From Microcystis panniformis FACHB-1757 (GTDB taxonomy: Bacteria > Cyanobacteriota > Cyanobacteriia > Cyanobacteriales > Microcystaceae): 64,000 nt of DNA. Under the pieces are notes generated by a model, which was not told the DNA's origin, made no database searches, and saw nothing but the letters and a program-made list of their open reading frames with translations. This document shows positions 44,075 to 52,622 of this stretch, piece after piece. Position numbers and translations under genes: made by a program. Numbering within the stretch: the first letter of the stretch is position 1; every line of letters begins with the position of its first letter. Location: NCBI RefSeq assembly GCF_001264245.1, contig NZ_CP011339.1, positions 3,162,001 through 3,226,000 on the forward strand, read 5' to 3'.

Positions 44075-45142
44075 TTACTCAACGGATTTAGTATCAGACG
44101 CGGCTAAAATACTCTCTAAAGCCGATAATAATCGTTGATTTTCTGCCGGTAAACGGACAGCGACCCGAAAATAATTGCTGCCCAATTCGCGGAAACTGAG
44201 ACAATCGCGGATGAAAATTCGATGGTATTTTAATAAAGCTTCCTGTAGGGGTAAACAGGAAGATTGAGATTGTACTAAGAGGAAGTTAGCGGCACTGGTT
44301 TGGGGCTGTAATTGCGGAAAATTAGCTAATCCCTGCCATAAATCCTCGCGGGCTGCCGTTAACCAGTCCCAAGTTTGTTGTTGAAAATCCCTATCTTCAA
44401 TTGCTGCAATAGCGGCAACCACAGCCAAGTTATTCACCGACCAAGGATCGCGCCATTTTTGCCATTGTAACAGGCGATCGGGATGGGCAAGGACGTATCC
44501 TAGACGTAAACCGGGGAGACTGTAAAATTTAGTTAGGGAACGCAAAATCACGAGATTAGGATATTCTGGCAACAGAGATATTAAACTCTCCTGTTGTGGC
44601 GGGGGTAAAAAATCCATAAAAGCTTCATCCACTACCACCAAACCAAATTGCGATAGATAGGGACGAATGGCCGCCACCGTCCAGAGTTTCCCCGTGGGAT
44701 TGTGGGGATTATTGAGTAATAAGCCTTGTTTTTCGGGATTAACCGGCTTTAAACTGGTTAAATTTAGGGAATGTTGGCAGATTTTACCACCAAAACTTTT
44801 TAAGGCCCGTTCGTAATCATTAAAAGCGGGTTTTAGTACATAAACACTATCAAATGAGGCCAATTCTCGACCGGCCCAGGTTAATAACTCAGCCGCACCA
44901 TTGCCCGGGAGAATCCAATCTGGTCCGATATTGTGCCATTGACCGAGGGCAGAACGCAACTGCCAATACGCGGGGTCAGGATAACGAGTCAGACTGGTTA
45001 AATGGCTTTTAATAGCGGTTAGGGCGCTTTCCGGCGGACCGAGGGGGTTGATACTGGCAGAAAAATCGAGAATAGAGGAAACCGGACAGCCAGCAATTGC
45101 GGCCGCCCAGTCAAGATTACCACCATGTTTAGGTCTAGGCAA
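44075..45142 (-). CDS. cobD: CobD-like PLP enzyme (threonine-phosphate decarboxylase type)
   Basis: This 355-residue class I aminotransferase-fold enzyme opens with KHGGNLDWAA and DFSASINPLGPP, typical of L-threonine-O-3-phosphate decarboxylases that make aminopropanol phosphate for cobalamin. The PLP region shows GNGAAELL, LLNNPHNPTGKLW, VVVDEAFMDF and the Schiff-base lysine in SLTKFYSLPGLRLGY. Histidinol-phosphate aminotransferase is the alternative, but the N-terminus favours CobD. The last codons (TKSVE) lie in an 18-base sequence that also ends the TnpB relic at 5311-5328, so the C-terminus may come from mobile DNA. Confidence 0.85.
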   Translation of the reverse strand: MPRPKHGGNLDWAAAIAGCPVSSILDFSASINPLGPPESALTAIKSHLTSLTRYPDPAYWQLRSALGQWHNIGPDWILPGNGAAELLTWAGRELASFDSVYVLKPAFNDYERALKSFGGKICQHSLNLTSLKPVNPEKQGLLLNNPHNPTGKLWTVAAIRPYLSQFGLVVVDEAFMDFLPPPQQESLISLLPEYPNLVILRSLTKFYSLPGLRLGYVLAHPDRLLQWQKWRDPWSVNNLAVVAAIAAIEDRDFQQQTWDWLTAAREDLWQGLANFPQLQPQTSAANFLLVQSQSSCLPLQEALLKYHRIFIRDCLSFRELGSNYFRVAVRLPAENQRLLSALESILAASDTKSVE

Positions 45143-45173
45143 AAGACTTACAGCGAACGAAACTCAACAGTAA

Positions 45174-45458
45174 TTATTCCTTATCCGGAGCCACTCTGTC
45201 TTTAAACAGTTTACCCGCCGAGAAAGCCGGGACGCGAGTGGCCGGAATCTCCATCTTATCGCCGGTTTTTGGGTTGCGTCCTTCCCGGGCCTGACGTTCC
45301 CGGGCCTCGAAGGAACCGAATCCTACTAGGGTTACTTTGTCCCCCTCAGAAACCGCTTCGATAATGGTTTCGATGGCGGCAGTGAGAACAGCATCTGCTT
45401 GTTTTTTGGTGACAGAGGCTTTGAGAGCGATTTGATCGATTAATTCACCTTTATTCAT
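45174..45458 (-). CDS. DNA-binding protein HU
   Basis: This 94-residue nucleoid protein opens MNKGELIDQIALKASVTKKQ and carries the family signature VGFGSFEARERQAREGRNP with the DNA-bending beta arm (KMEIPATRVPAFSAGK). HU compacts DNA and assists recombination and replication. The start ATG is preceded by AGGAG. It lies 31 bases upstream of the cobD-like gene on the same strand; cotranscription is possible but functionally unrelated. Confidence 0.96.
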   Translation of the reverse strand: MNKGELIDQIALKASVTKKQADAVLTAAIETIIEAVSEGDKVTLVGFGSFEARERQAREGRNPKTGDKMEIPATRVPAFSAGKLFKDRVAPDKE

Positions 45459-46006
45459 GCGCTAACTCCTTTTTTTGCGGTTTTTCTGAGTTTAGGGTGG
45501 TTGTCAGTAGTTTATTATGGTTCCCCTGTTGAGGACTCGCCAGGATCGAGATCACTAAATAATGCCTCAAATCCTCATTGGCTATATATTCCACTGCATT
45601 ATTCTAAGCGGGAATTGTCTCGATCGGAATCGCTGAAACCTTTAATTTATCTAGATTTCCCCCCAATTCCCCGCCAGGGGAGAGAAAAAAGGGAACAAGC
45701 GAGAGATTTACAGCGATATAAGCTAATAAAAAGAGATTAGATGGCGAAATTGCCGATAAATATTCTCTAAAAGCGATAGGCATCCTAACTTCCCAAAAAT
45801 CGTTCATCGGTTCTCTCAAAGATTTTTGACTAATTTTGCCCCCAAAAACGTTAAAAAAGTTTACCAAAGCAATTTCTGCCCAAAAATTAAGGTTCGGGAC
45901 CAGGAGATATTGGCTAGAATTGGAACTTATGATCGTTAAAAATATTCAAAAAAGCAGGATTTAACTGGAAAGTTTGCTATCATTATCTATTCAGCGACAA
46001 ACTCGC
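45459..46006. other. Gene-free 548-base stretch
   Basis: Short frames on both strands (for example 45501-45740 plus and 45604-45867 minus) lack convincing starts, composition or family resemblance, and are not accepted. The region should include the promoter of HU on its left and of the DUF4168 gene on its right; no boxes are clear. Confidence 0.5.
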
Positions 46007-46492
46007 ATGGTGATTTACTGCTATCCCCTAGCCGATCTAGGTCAAAGCTTAAGACGTTCTTTTATTGTGACTTTTTTGGCAGTAATCGCCATTCTTGGCG
46101 GTGTGATTCCCGAATTTTCTTGGACGACGGAGGTGGTTAGTTTTCAGTCTTCCGCTTATACTCAAGATTTTACGGCTGACCAAATCAAACGTTATGCCAA
46201 AGCAGTTTTGTGGATCGAAACCGAAAGAAAAGAAGCTTATCAGGCAATTTCGCAAATTTTAGGGAAAAGTCCCCCAGCAATTACCTGTAACCAACGGGAA
46301 AGCTTTAATAATCTTCCAGCTAATGCCCAAAGAATTGCCGTAGATTATTGTAATAAATCAAAAAAGATTGTCCAAGATAATGGCTTCACCGCCGCTCAAT
46401 TTAACGCCATTACTAACCGGATTAGTAGCGATGATAACTTGAGACGACAGGTGCAAAATGAGATGATTCGTCTGCAGCGGGAAAATAAATAG
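46007..46492 (+). CDS. DUF4168 exported protein
   Basis: This 161-residue protein from ATG 46007 has an N-terminal hydrophobic export segment (FIVTFLAVIAILGGVIPEF). The DUF4168 helical domain follows, from FTADQIKRYAKAVLWIETERK to the end FNAITNRISSDDNLRRQVQ. The family is common in cyanobacteria and of unknown function, predicted periplasmic. Its TAG stop lies inside the 8-base target duplication (ATAAATAG) of the MITE at 46493, so the insertion landed on the stop codon without changing the protein. Confidence 0.85.
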   Translation: MVIYCYPLADLGQSLRRSFIVTFLAVIAILGGVIPEFSWTTEVVSFQSSAYTQDFTADQIKRYAKAVLWIETERKEAYQAISQILGKSPPAITCNQRESFNNLPANAQRIAVDYCNKSKKIVQDNGFTAAQFNAITNRISSDDNLRRQVQNEMIRLQRENK

Positions 46493-46679
46493 GGTTCTTC
46501 GTTACTTGGTATGGTTCGATAGGGGGGCATAAATCGACTAAATCCTTATCTGGCAAGAGATTTAATTGATTAGTTCGCTCTAGACAAAAAACAATTAACA
46601 AAAATCGCTAAATGCCTTTCTATATAAGGGTTCCATCCCTTATAACCCCTGTCCATTGCATAACACAAACCGAAGAGCC
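46493..46679. mobile_element. 187-base MITE with ISL3-like ends, copy 1
   Basis: The ends are GGTTCTTCG and, on the other strand, GGCTCTTCGG. A perfect 8-base duplication ATAAATAG flanks it at 46485-46492 and 46680-46687, the target size used by ISL3. It has no coding capacity. A second 187-base copy, about 96% identical by my count of seven mismatches, lies inverted at 47874-48060. Confidence 0.92.
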
Positions 46680-46763
46680 ATAAATAGAAAAAGTTCCTCA
46701 GTTTTTCGGGTCAAGTTGGAGTCAGGGCTACAATAAGAATGTTTTTTCCCATTGACCAATATC

Positions 46764-47240
46764 ATGTTAACTTTTACCGAGCGCTTACCCCCCCGTCATA
46801 CCGCTAGTCCACCTCCCCCAGAAACGGTAGTTTTTAGCCTTCTACTTACGGCCGAAGAACGCACCCGCAGCCGTTATCGTCTCGACAGTCCCGAGGGTTT
46901 TTCCCTCTGTTTTCGTTTACCCCGCGGCACCATTCTACAGGATCGCGATTTCCTGCGGGGAGAAAACGGCGAAATTGTTCAAATTATCGCTAAACCAGAA
47001 CCAGTTATCACTATTACCGCCCCTTCAACCGATTTACTCCTCAAAGCGGCCTATCACCTCGGTAATCGTCATGTAGCCCTAGAAATTAATCCCGATTACC
47101 TGCGTCTGGCCCCCGATTCTGTCCTACAAGCAATGTTAGAAGGTTTGGGATTAACTGTAACTGAAGAAATCGCCCCCTTTAACCCCGAAATCGGCGCTTA
47201 TCAGCATTATCATGACTTGGAAGAGGCAAAAAAGGGATAG
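46764..47240 (+). CDS. ureE: Urease accessory protein UreE
   Basis: This 158-residue nickel metallochaperone delivers Ni to the urease active site. From ATG 46764 (MLTFTERLPP) it shows the two UreE domains: an N-terminal part with LLLTAEERTRSRYRLDSPEG and LPRGTILQDRDFL, and a ferredoxin-like C-terminal domain with AAYHLGNRHVALEI. The tail QHYHDLEEA has only two His, a short version of the His-rich Ni tail. No other ure gene is nearby; the gene is isolated between two inverted MITEs. Confidence 0.92.
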   Translation: MLTFTERLPPRHTASPPPPETVVFSLLLTAEERTRSRYRLDSPEGFSLCFRLPRGTILQDRDFLRGENGEIVQIIAKPEPVITITAPSTDLLLKAAYHLGNRHVALEINPDYLRLAPDSVLQAMLEGLGLTVTEEIAPFNPEIGAYQHYHDLEEAKKG

Positions 47241-47511
47241 TTAGCTAATCTTGCCCAATGCTCTTTCTGATTTAGAGTAAGCAAAAATCAAACTCGGTTT
47301 CGACTTACCTCTTTTCGTACCATAAATTGTAGTTTTTGGCCATTATCTTAACAAAATTTAACTGACAAGAAAACAGTAACTTTTTAACAGCCTCTACGGG
47401 ATATTTTCTTAATCAAGAGGCTCTCATTCTGCTAGTTTCTAGAATTTTAATCGGCCTCGGTGAATTGATTAATTATCAAAGTAAAAATCGAACTACGAGG
47501 AATGAATAACC
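47241..47511. other. Gene-free 271-base spacer after ureE
   Basis: It is AT-rich and shows no open frame or clear terminator. It may hold the promoter of the decayed small gene that starts at 47512 (CGAGGAAT sits just upstream of its ATG). Confidence 0.4.
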
Positions 47512-47856
47512 ATGGTACTTTCATAACTAGCACCAACGGCTGTAACCCCTGTCCTGTCTGATTTATCCACACCCACTGAGGTTAAAAAATTCCCTGCTCA
47601 AAACAATGACCTAATCTATTTTTGTGAACTAGATTCGGCTCTTCTCGACTTTGTGTGATAATTTTTGCTTATGTAAGGTTAAATGCTTACTGGGCAAGAC
47701 TTTTAGGACTATTTTGAAAGAAGAAACTATCAGTATAGACCTCGTTTACACACAGAAACCAGAAGAGCCTAGATTCTAGTAACAAACTGAATCATTGAAC
47801 CGCAAGAAGTTTATACAACTCTCGACGGACAAATTTATCTAAGTCAAAAATGTTAG
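47512..47856 (+). pseudogene. Decayed small gene interrupted by a MITE
   Basis: ATG 47512 is preceded by CGAGGAAT. The frame reads MVLS, an in-frame TAA, then LAPTAVTPVLSDLSTPTEVK and a further segment to LIYFCELDS, where a 132-base MITE is inserted (47637-47768). Beyond it, a frame-shifted stretch reads IEPQEVYTTLDGQIYLSQKC and stops at 47856. The pieces look like one small soluble protein. No family is recognised. Evidence is reading-frame continuity on both sides of the MITE only. Confidence 0.45.
47637..47768. mobile_element. 132-base MITE with ISL3-like ends
   Basis: The ends GGCTCTTCT and, on the other strand, GGCTCTTCTGG match the ISL3 terminal sequence. TAGATTC is repeated on both sides (47630-47636 and 47770-47776), consistent with an 8-base duplication CTAGATTC sharing one base. 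The interior differs from the 187-base family. Confidence 0.8.
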
Positions 47857-47873
47857 GATTTTTCAACTATTAT

Positions 47874-48060
47874 GGCTCTTCGGTTTGTGTTATGCAATGG
47901 ACGGGGGTTATAAGGGATGGAACCCTTATAGAGAAAGGCATTTAGCGATTTTTGTCAATTGTTTTTTATCTAGAGCGAACTAATCAATTAAGTCTCTTGC
48001 CAGATAAGGATTTAGTCGATTTATGCCCCCCTATCGAACCATAACAAGTAACGAAGAGCC
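47874..48060. mobile_element. 187-base MITE with ISL3-like ends, copy 2 (inverted)
   Basis: This is the reverse-oriented counterpart of 46493-46679 with the same length. Both ends read GGCTCTTCG inward. Flanks ACTATTAT and ACTAAGTA share only the first four bases, so no clean target duplication remains. Another small MITE abuts it four bases later. Confidence 0.9.
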
Positions 48061-48064
48061 ACTA

Positions 48065-48155
48065 AGTAGTCATGCAAAATTAATTACCTGCCCGATCGAG
48101 CTAAAACCCTTACGGGGCAATGATCGTCATGTGTAAATAATTTTGCCTAGGTACT
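48065..48155. mobile_element. 91-base MITE, family C, copy 1
   Basis: The ends AGTAGTCATGCAAAATTAAT and, on the other strand, AGTACCTAGGCAAAATTAT lie between TA dinucleotides (48063-48064 and 48156-48157). Its right arm forms the last codons of the Uma2 gene. A relative lies at 57223-57311. Confidence 0.7.
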
Positions 48156-48798
48156 TATTATCTATATTTTCCGTCAGCCAATTTTTAAAGTTTCTAATGG
48201 CTTCACTTCTCCCCAGTTGTTGACTTTGTTTAACAAATTGATTAATTAATTCAATAATCGGTATCTGAGGAAAATTGGGACTGCTTAAAGACTCAATATA
48301 TTCTCCTTCTTGTAATAAATTAATCTGTAGGCCACTTTGAGTATAACGCCACAGTTCGGGAACACCTAACTGTCGATAATTATCTAAATAGGTACGGGAA
48401 GTAATATCAATTTCTAGGACTAAATCAGGGGGGGGATCACTTTCTAAATTAAGTCTATTTTTGCCAATAACGGCCTGATAGTTTTTAATATAAAAACAGG
48501 CATCAGGTTCAACCGCTTGATTCATCCGCTCGTTTTTAAATGTTGTTGATCCTAACGGTTCAAAATCAATATTGAGTACTTCTAACAAAAACTGAACCAT
48601 ATAACTAATGATTTCTTTATCTTTTTCATGTTCGGGTAAAGGTACCATAATTTCTAATATTCCGTTACTGTAGGATAACCGAGAAGCACGACTTTCTCCT
48701 AATTCTGATAATATTGTCTCAAATTTTTGCCAGTTAAGCTCTTTTAAAAGTAACTGTTGACCGGGATTGACGATAATTTGTTCTAAGGCTAATTGCAT
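48127..48798 (-). CDS. Uma2 family endonuclease-like protein (DUF820)
   Basis: This 223-residue protein of the PD-(D/E)XK superfamily is greatly expanded in cyanobacteria. Motifs are NQAVEPDACFYI with the first Asp and PDLVLEIDITSRT with the D-E-I core. PELWRYTQSGLQIN is the usual C-terminal strand. Function is thought to be nuclease-like, but no substrate is established. The last residues (KYLGKIIYT) are encoded by the arm of the family C MITE, so the natural C-terminus was probably replaced. Confidence 0.88.
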   Translation of the reverse strand: MQLALEQIIVNPGQQLLLKELNWQKFETILSELGESRASRLSYSNGILEIMVPLPEHEKDKEIISYMVQFLLEVLNIDFEPLGSTTFKNERMNQAVEPDACFYIKNYQAVIGKNRLNLESDPPPDLVLEIDITSRTYLDNYRQLGVPELWRYTQSGLQINLLQEGEYIESLSSPNFPQIPIIELINQFVKQSQQLGRSEAIRNFKNWLTENIDNKYLGKIIYT

Positions 48799-48867
48799 GG
48801 CTTTAGCTGAAAATGTTGATTTCTTAGTTTAATTATACCCTTACTCATAGGATTTCAACAAAAATTA

Positions 48868-50284
48868 GGTTCTTCCGAACTTACCATGTAAAATTAACTA
48901 GCAAAATGCCAATTTAATAAACATCTAAGACTAAAGTTTTTAAAGTTTATAAATCCATAGCCTCTCCTTTTAATCACCTTCAGTTTATTGTTAATTCCTT
49001 CCCCTATTCCCTGGGTTGTTCGGTTATCAAAATAGGCAGTTATTTCGTCAATATACCGCCGAATTGTCTGGCAGCTTTTAGGAAAGTAAGCCATCGCCTT
49101 TTTTATCCAATCGCTCAAGGCAAATAATCCCTCATTCCCCTCCGTATTTTTCTCAAATACTTCTCTAAATTCCTCTTTTAATTTGTGCATTTCCCCAAGT
49201 TTTGGAGACACTTTATATACTTCTTCCAATTTTTTCTTTTCTTTCTCTACTAAGTCTCCTTCATTCTTTAACAAGGCATATTTGCTCTTGGCTATTCCTG
49301 CTAAGATATTTTCTTTATTTTTCTTATTTTTATCTTGGCTGCCTCTCTTTTTACCTCCTTTCTGGCTTCATCTAGCTCGTTATTTACTTGTTTCATTACA
49401 TGGAATCTATCTCCTACTATTGGAGCTTGAGGCATTAGTTTTTCTGCCACATTTTTATACCCTATCAACAGGTCTATACTTACTTCCTCTATTTGGCTCA
49501 AAACCTCTTCTCCCCAGTGTTTCAGATATTATGTTAATGCTTCTTCTGTTCTTTTTTCTACTAAGCCTACAATTTTCCCTTGGTCTATATTTACTAACAC
49601 AGCATAGTAATTTCCTTTTCCCTTTATCATGGCTATTTCATCTATTCCTAGTTTTTTTAGAACCTGAGGTTTTGCGGTTATTAAGTCTTCTCCTAAGTCT
49701 TTGAGCATCGTTTCTATTTCTCGTTCGCTTACCCCATTTCTTTCTGCCGTATTTTTGAGATCACTATTCAGGAATTCGGTCACTATTTTTTTTCTAAATC
49801 TGTCTATGTAGGTTCTTTTCTTCGGCAAATAATTTAGTTCTTCTGTGAATTTTTTCCCACATTTCTCCCATCTCATCTGACGACGATTGATTCTCAGATA
49901 TAATGCCTGTTCTCCAAAGGGTAAATCTCGGATTGTTAATTCATTGTTTTAATGAACTTTTTCCGTTTTACTTCCACAATGAATGCACTGGCTTTCTCTT
50001 GACATATTTTCTAAATGTAAAACAATTGCCATATCGGTAATAATTTGATAATTGGTAACTACAACTTCTTCTAGGTGAAGTAGCTCGGTCATTAACTTTA
50101 ATTGTGGATTTGATGGCATAAGTATAGCTTGTGTCTAAAATTTCTGGTCTTGGCTGTCTATATTTTAACCAATAAATTGCTGTATTGCAAGCATAGTGAA
50201 CTTTTAAAGATAAATTATTGTTTTATTGGTTAGCAATAATTGTCTGTTTTTTATTTAATTTTACATGACAAGTTCGGAAGAGCC
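48868..50284 (-). mobile_element. Decayed ISL3-family insertion sequence
   Basis: This 1417-base element ends in GGTTCTTCCGAACTTACCAT on the left and, on the other strand, GGCTCTTCCGAACTTGTCAT on the right. The 30-base inverted repeats have about three mismatches. Flanking octamers do not match, so it is old or recombined. It contains a broken transposase gene. Its tips match those of the three small MITEs to the left (GGCTCTTC). Confidence 0.9.
48894..50119 (-). pseudogene. ISL3 transposase, broken by stops and a frameshift
   Basis: From ATG 50119 the frame reads MPSNPQLKLMTELLHLEEVV and a zinc-ribbon CIHCGS, hits an in-frame TAA, then continues NNELTIRDLPFGEQALYL to RRQMRWEKCGKKF, the second Cys pair being partly lost. 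The DDE region is visible (LGIDEIAMIKGKG, IVGDRFHVMKQVNNELDEAR) with another stop at about 49529. A final shifted part, 48894-49274, contains FDNRTTQGIGEGINNKLKVIKRRGYG. Domains and order fit ISL3; at least three lesions make it inactive. Confidence 0.88.
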
Positions 50285-50539
50285 TTAGATTTATTCAGCC
50301 AACCCTAGTTAAAAAAGAAAGGAGTAGGTTGCCATATCTAGTCCCTTGAGAACGGAATTCGGTATCGGTCAAAGTTTCTAGAAAAGCCCTAGGGATAGCT
50401 TGAGTATTTATACTTATTGCAATCTAGGTATGCTTCCCCTAAGATATAGTTGATCGGTAATCGTGCCGAACTAATTACCGAAAATTTGGGTTTAAAACCC
50501 TTGCCATGATGTTTTTATTGTATTCAGGAAATTGAAAAA
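50285..50539. other. Gene-free 255-base spacer
   Basis: It contains TTCAGCCAACCCTAGTTA at about 50296, a near copy of a sequence just after the caspase-fusion stop at about 61687. No gene is visible. The right end should contain the promoter of the small secreted protein. Confidence 0.4.
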
Positions 50540-50821
50540 ATGAAGACCAAATCGATCATAAGCTTACTATCCCTTAGTATTATGGGGATGTCAATCTATG
50601 CAGGTCAAGCTAATAGTAGTGATTATCGAGCTTTGACTCCAGAAGAGAAATCACGGTTGACTGATGCTTTGCTAAAACAGGGTTGTAGGAATCCTAAAGC
50701 GATGAAATTTGATGTTGAGACTAACCTATTTGAAGCAGAAGATGCTGTGTGTGAGGGAGGAAGAAAGTATGATATTTACCTTGATAGAAACTTTAGGATT
50801 GTTTCAATGAAACCAGACTAA
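50540..50821 (+). CDS. Small secreted hypothetical protein
   Basis: This 93-residue protein has a signal peptide (SIISLLSLSIMGMSIYAGQA). A mature domain of about 67 residues contains two Cys (KQGCRNPK and DAVCEGGRKYD) that could form a disulfide, and ends with a short strand pair (YDIYLDRNFRIVSM). The layout resembles small periplasmic PepSY-like or inhibitor-like proteins, but no family is recognised. It converges on pyrB. Confidence 0.7.
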   Translation: MKTKSIISLLSLSIMGMSIYAGQANSSDYRALTPEEKSRLTDALLKQGCRNPKAMKFDVETNLFEAEDAVCEGGRKYDIYLDRNFRIVSMKPD

Positions 50822-50844
50822 AAGAGCAAATCCCTGAGAAACTT

Positions 50845-51825
50845 TTACCGATCGCCGCGAAGATTACCGATCAGGTATAACAAAGCCATTCTGACAGCGA
50901 CACCACTGGTAACTTGTTGGGAAATCAGACTAAAATCGGGATCGTCCATTAAATCGGAACTAATTTCCACTCCCCGATTCACAGGACCTGGATGAAGTAC
51001 CTTCACCCCCGGTTGACAGGATTGCAAACGAGGACGAGTAATGCCAAAACTTTGATGATATTCGCGTAAACTGGGCAAAAGATTGGCAGTCATTCGTTCT
51101 TTTTGCAGTCGCAGGGTCATCACAAAATCGGCCTTTTCTAAAGCTGGTTCTAAATCCCAGTGGAGAAATATGCGATCGCACAATTCCCCAAAATATTTCG
51201 GCAGTAGGGTAGGGGGTGCGGACAAATGTACTTCCGCCCCTGCCGTAGTTAAACTCCAGATATTGGAACGAGCCACACGAGAATGGAGTATATCCCCAAC
51301 AATAGCGATTTTTTTGCCCTCTAAAAGTTCTAAACGGGGATTTTCATCATCTAATAGACAACAAATCGTAAACAGGTCTAAAAGTCCCTGGGAGGGGTGT
51401 TCGTGTTGACCGTCCCCAGCATTAAGAATACTGACCCCCGACTGCAAACGATCCATTTCTGCGGCAATTAAATCGGGAACTCCCGACTGTTGATGTCGGA
51501 TAACAAAAATATCCGTACCCATGGCCACATAGGTTAAAGCGGTATCGAGAATCGTTTCCCCCTTAGTCAAACTGGAACTACCCGGGGCAAAATTAAGAAC
51601 ATCGGCCGAAAGACGTTTCGCCGCTAGTTCAAAACTACTACGGGTGCGGGTGGAAGGTTCAAAAAAAAGATTTGTCACCACTTGACCTTGTAAGGCCGGC
51701 ACTTTCTTGGTACGTCGCGAAAGAACTTCACGAAAACTAGAGGCCGTTTGTAGCAGGGTTTGGTATTCTTCCGGTTGCCAGTCTTGCAATCCCAAAATGT
51801 GGTGTCGGAGCCAAGTGAAAGCCAT
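50845..51825 (-). CDS. pyrB: Aspartate carbamoyltransferase catalytic subunit
   Basis: This 326-residue enzyme joins carbamoyl phosphate to aspartate in pyrimidine synthesis. The carbamoyl-phosphate loop FFEPSTRTRSSFE is at residues 55-66. SSLTKGET supplies the mobile loop, followed by GDGQHEHPSQGLLDLFT and HPGPVNRG near the C-terminus. The length matches the class without a regulatory subunit fusion. It diverges from the GUN4-domain gene with about 80 bases between starts. Confidence 0.97.
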   Translation of the reverse strand: MAFTWLRHHILGLQDWQPEEYQTLLQTASSFREVLSRRTKKVPALQGQVVTNLFFEPSTRTRSSFELAAKRLSADVLNFAPGSSSLTKGETILDTALTYVAMGTDIFVIRHQQSGVPDLIAAEMDRLQSGVSILNAGDGQHEHPSQGLLDLFTICCLLDDENPRLELLEGKKIAIVGDILHSRVARSNIWSLTTAGAEVHLSAPPTLLPKYFGELCDRIFLHWDLEPALEKADFVMTLRLQKERMTANLLPSLREYHQSFGITRPRLQSCQPGVKVLHPGPVNRGVEISSDLMDDPDFSLISQQVTSGVAVRMALLYLIGNLRGDR

Positions 51826-51908
51826 AGGAGTTAAGGAGGCGGTAAAAACGGCAAATTTCGTCTATGCTATTCTAGGATTTCTTTGCATCAGGTTAATAAA
51901 TAGGGTTT

Positions 51909-52538
51909 ATGAGAATTAATTTTTCCTTCTGTCAGATCACTCTCGCGATCGCTTTATTTCTCAATCCCTTGCCGGCGATCGTTGCCCAGACTACCACCTC
52001 TGGGGAAATGGTATCACCGACCACGGGCATTAATTACACTCGCCTGAAAAATTTCCTCGCTCAACAAAATTGGCGACAAGCTAACGATGAAACCCGTAAT
52101 TTAATGCTGAAAGCGACCGGACGGGAATTACAGGGCTGGTTTACCATGGAAGACCTGCAAAAATTGGCCTGTTGGGATCTGCAAAAGATGGATCAACTCT
52201 GGAAAGAAGCTTCTGGGGGACGTTTTAGTTTCAGTACCCAATTTCGTATTTTTATTGAGACAGGTAATCGACCGGGGCGCTTAGTGGCGATCGAAAATTT
52301 TCAAACTTTTGGCGATCGTATCGGTTGGCGTAAAGATGGTGATTGGATTATTTTTAAAGAAAATCTTAACTATACCCTCAATGCTCCCGTCGGTCATCTA
52401 CCGGCGCCCCGGGACGAATATCAGATCGCCGGTGGTCGCCTAGAATACACTACCCTCGCCCAAAGATTAGTTACCTGTAATATTGTTAGCTTGGATCAAA
52501 GACAAACAGCGATCACGGCGATAAATTCTCTAGAATAA
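51909..52538 (+). CDS. Exported GUN4-domain protein
   Basis: This 209-residue protein has a signal peptide (ITLAIALFLNPLPAIVAQ). The GUN4 domain begins INYTRLKNFLAQQNWRQAND and contains GWFTMEDLQKLACWDLQKMD and FGDRIGWRKDGDWI. GUN4 binds porphyrins and activates Mg-chelatase in chlorophyll synthesis, but the classical cyanobacterial Gun4 is cytoplasmic. This one is predicted periplasmic or lumenal, so a different porphyrin- or ligand-sensing role is more likely. It is followed by an efflux adaptor gene, without overlap. Confidence 0.88.
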   Translation: MRINFSFCQITLAIALFLNPLPAIVAQTTTSGEMVSPTTGINYTRLKNFLAQQNWRQANDETRNLMLKATGRELQGWFTMEDLQKLACWDLQKMDQLWKEASGGRFSFSTQFRIFIETGNRPGRLVAIENFQTFGDRIGWRKDGDWIIFKENLNYTLNAPVGHLPAPRDEYQIAGGRLEYTTLAQRLVTCNIVSLDQRQTAITAINSLE

Positions 52539-52622
52539 AATTTAAGGAAAAGCTTCTCTCCTCATCTTCCCTTTTTTCCGATTTACTAGCACTTTTTCCG
52601 CTAAAAACCCCTAAATTTAACA

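Noticed and set aside
45501..45867. Short frames on both strands upstream of the DUF4168 gene
   Set aside because: No ribosome site, no recognisable domain and mutually overlapping; probably chance.
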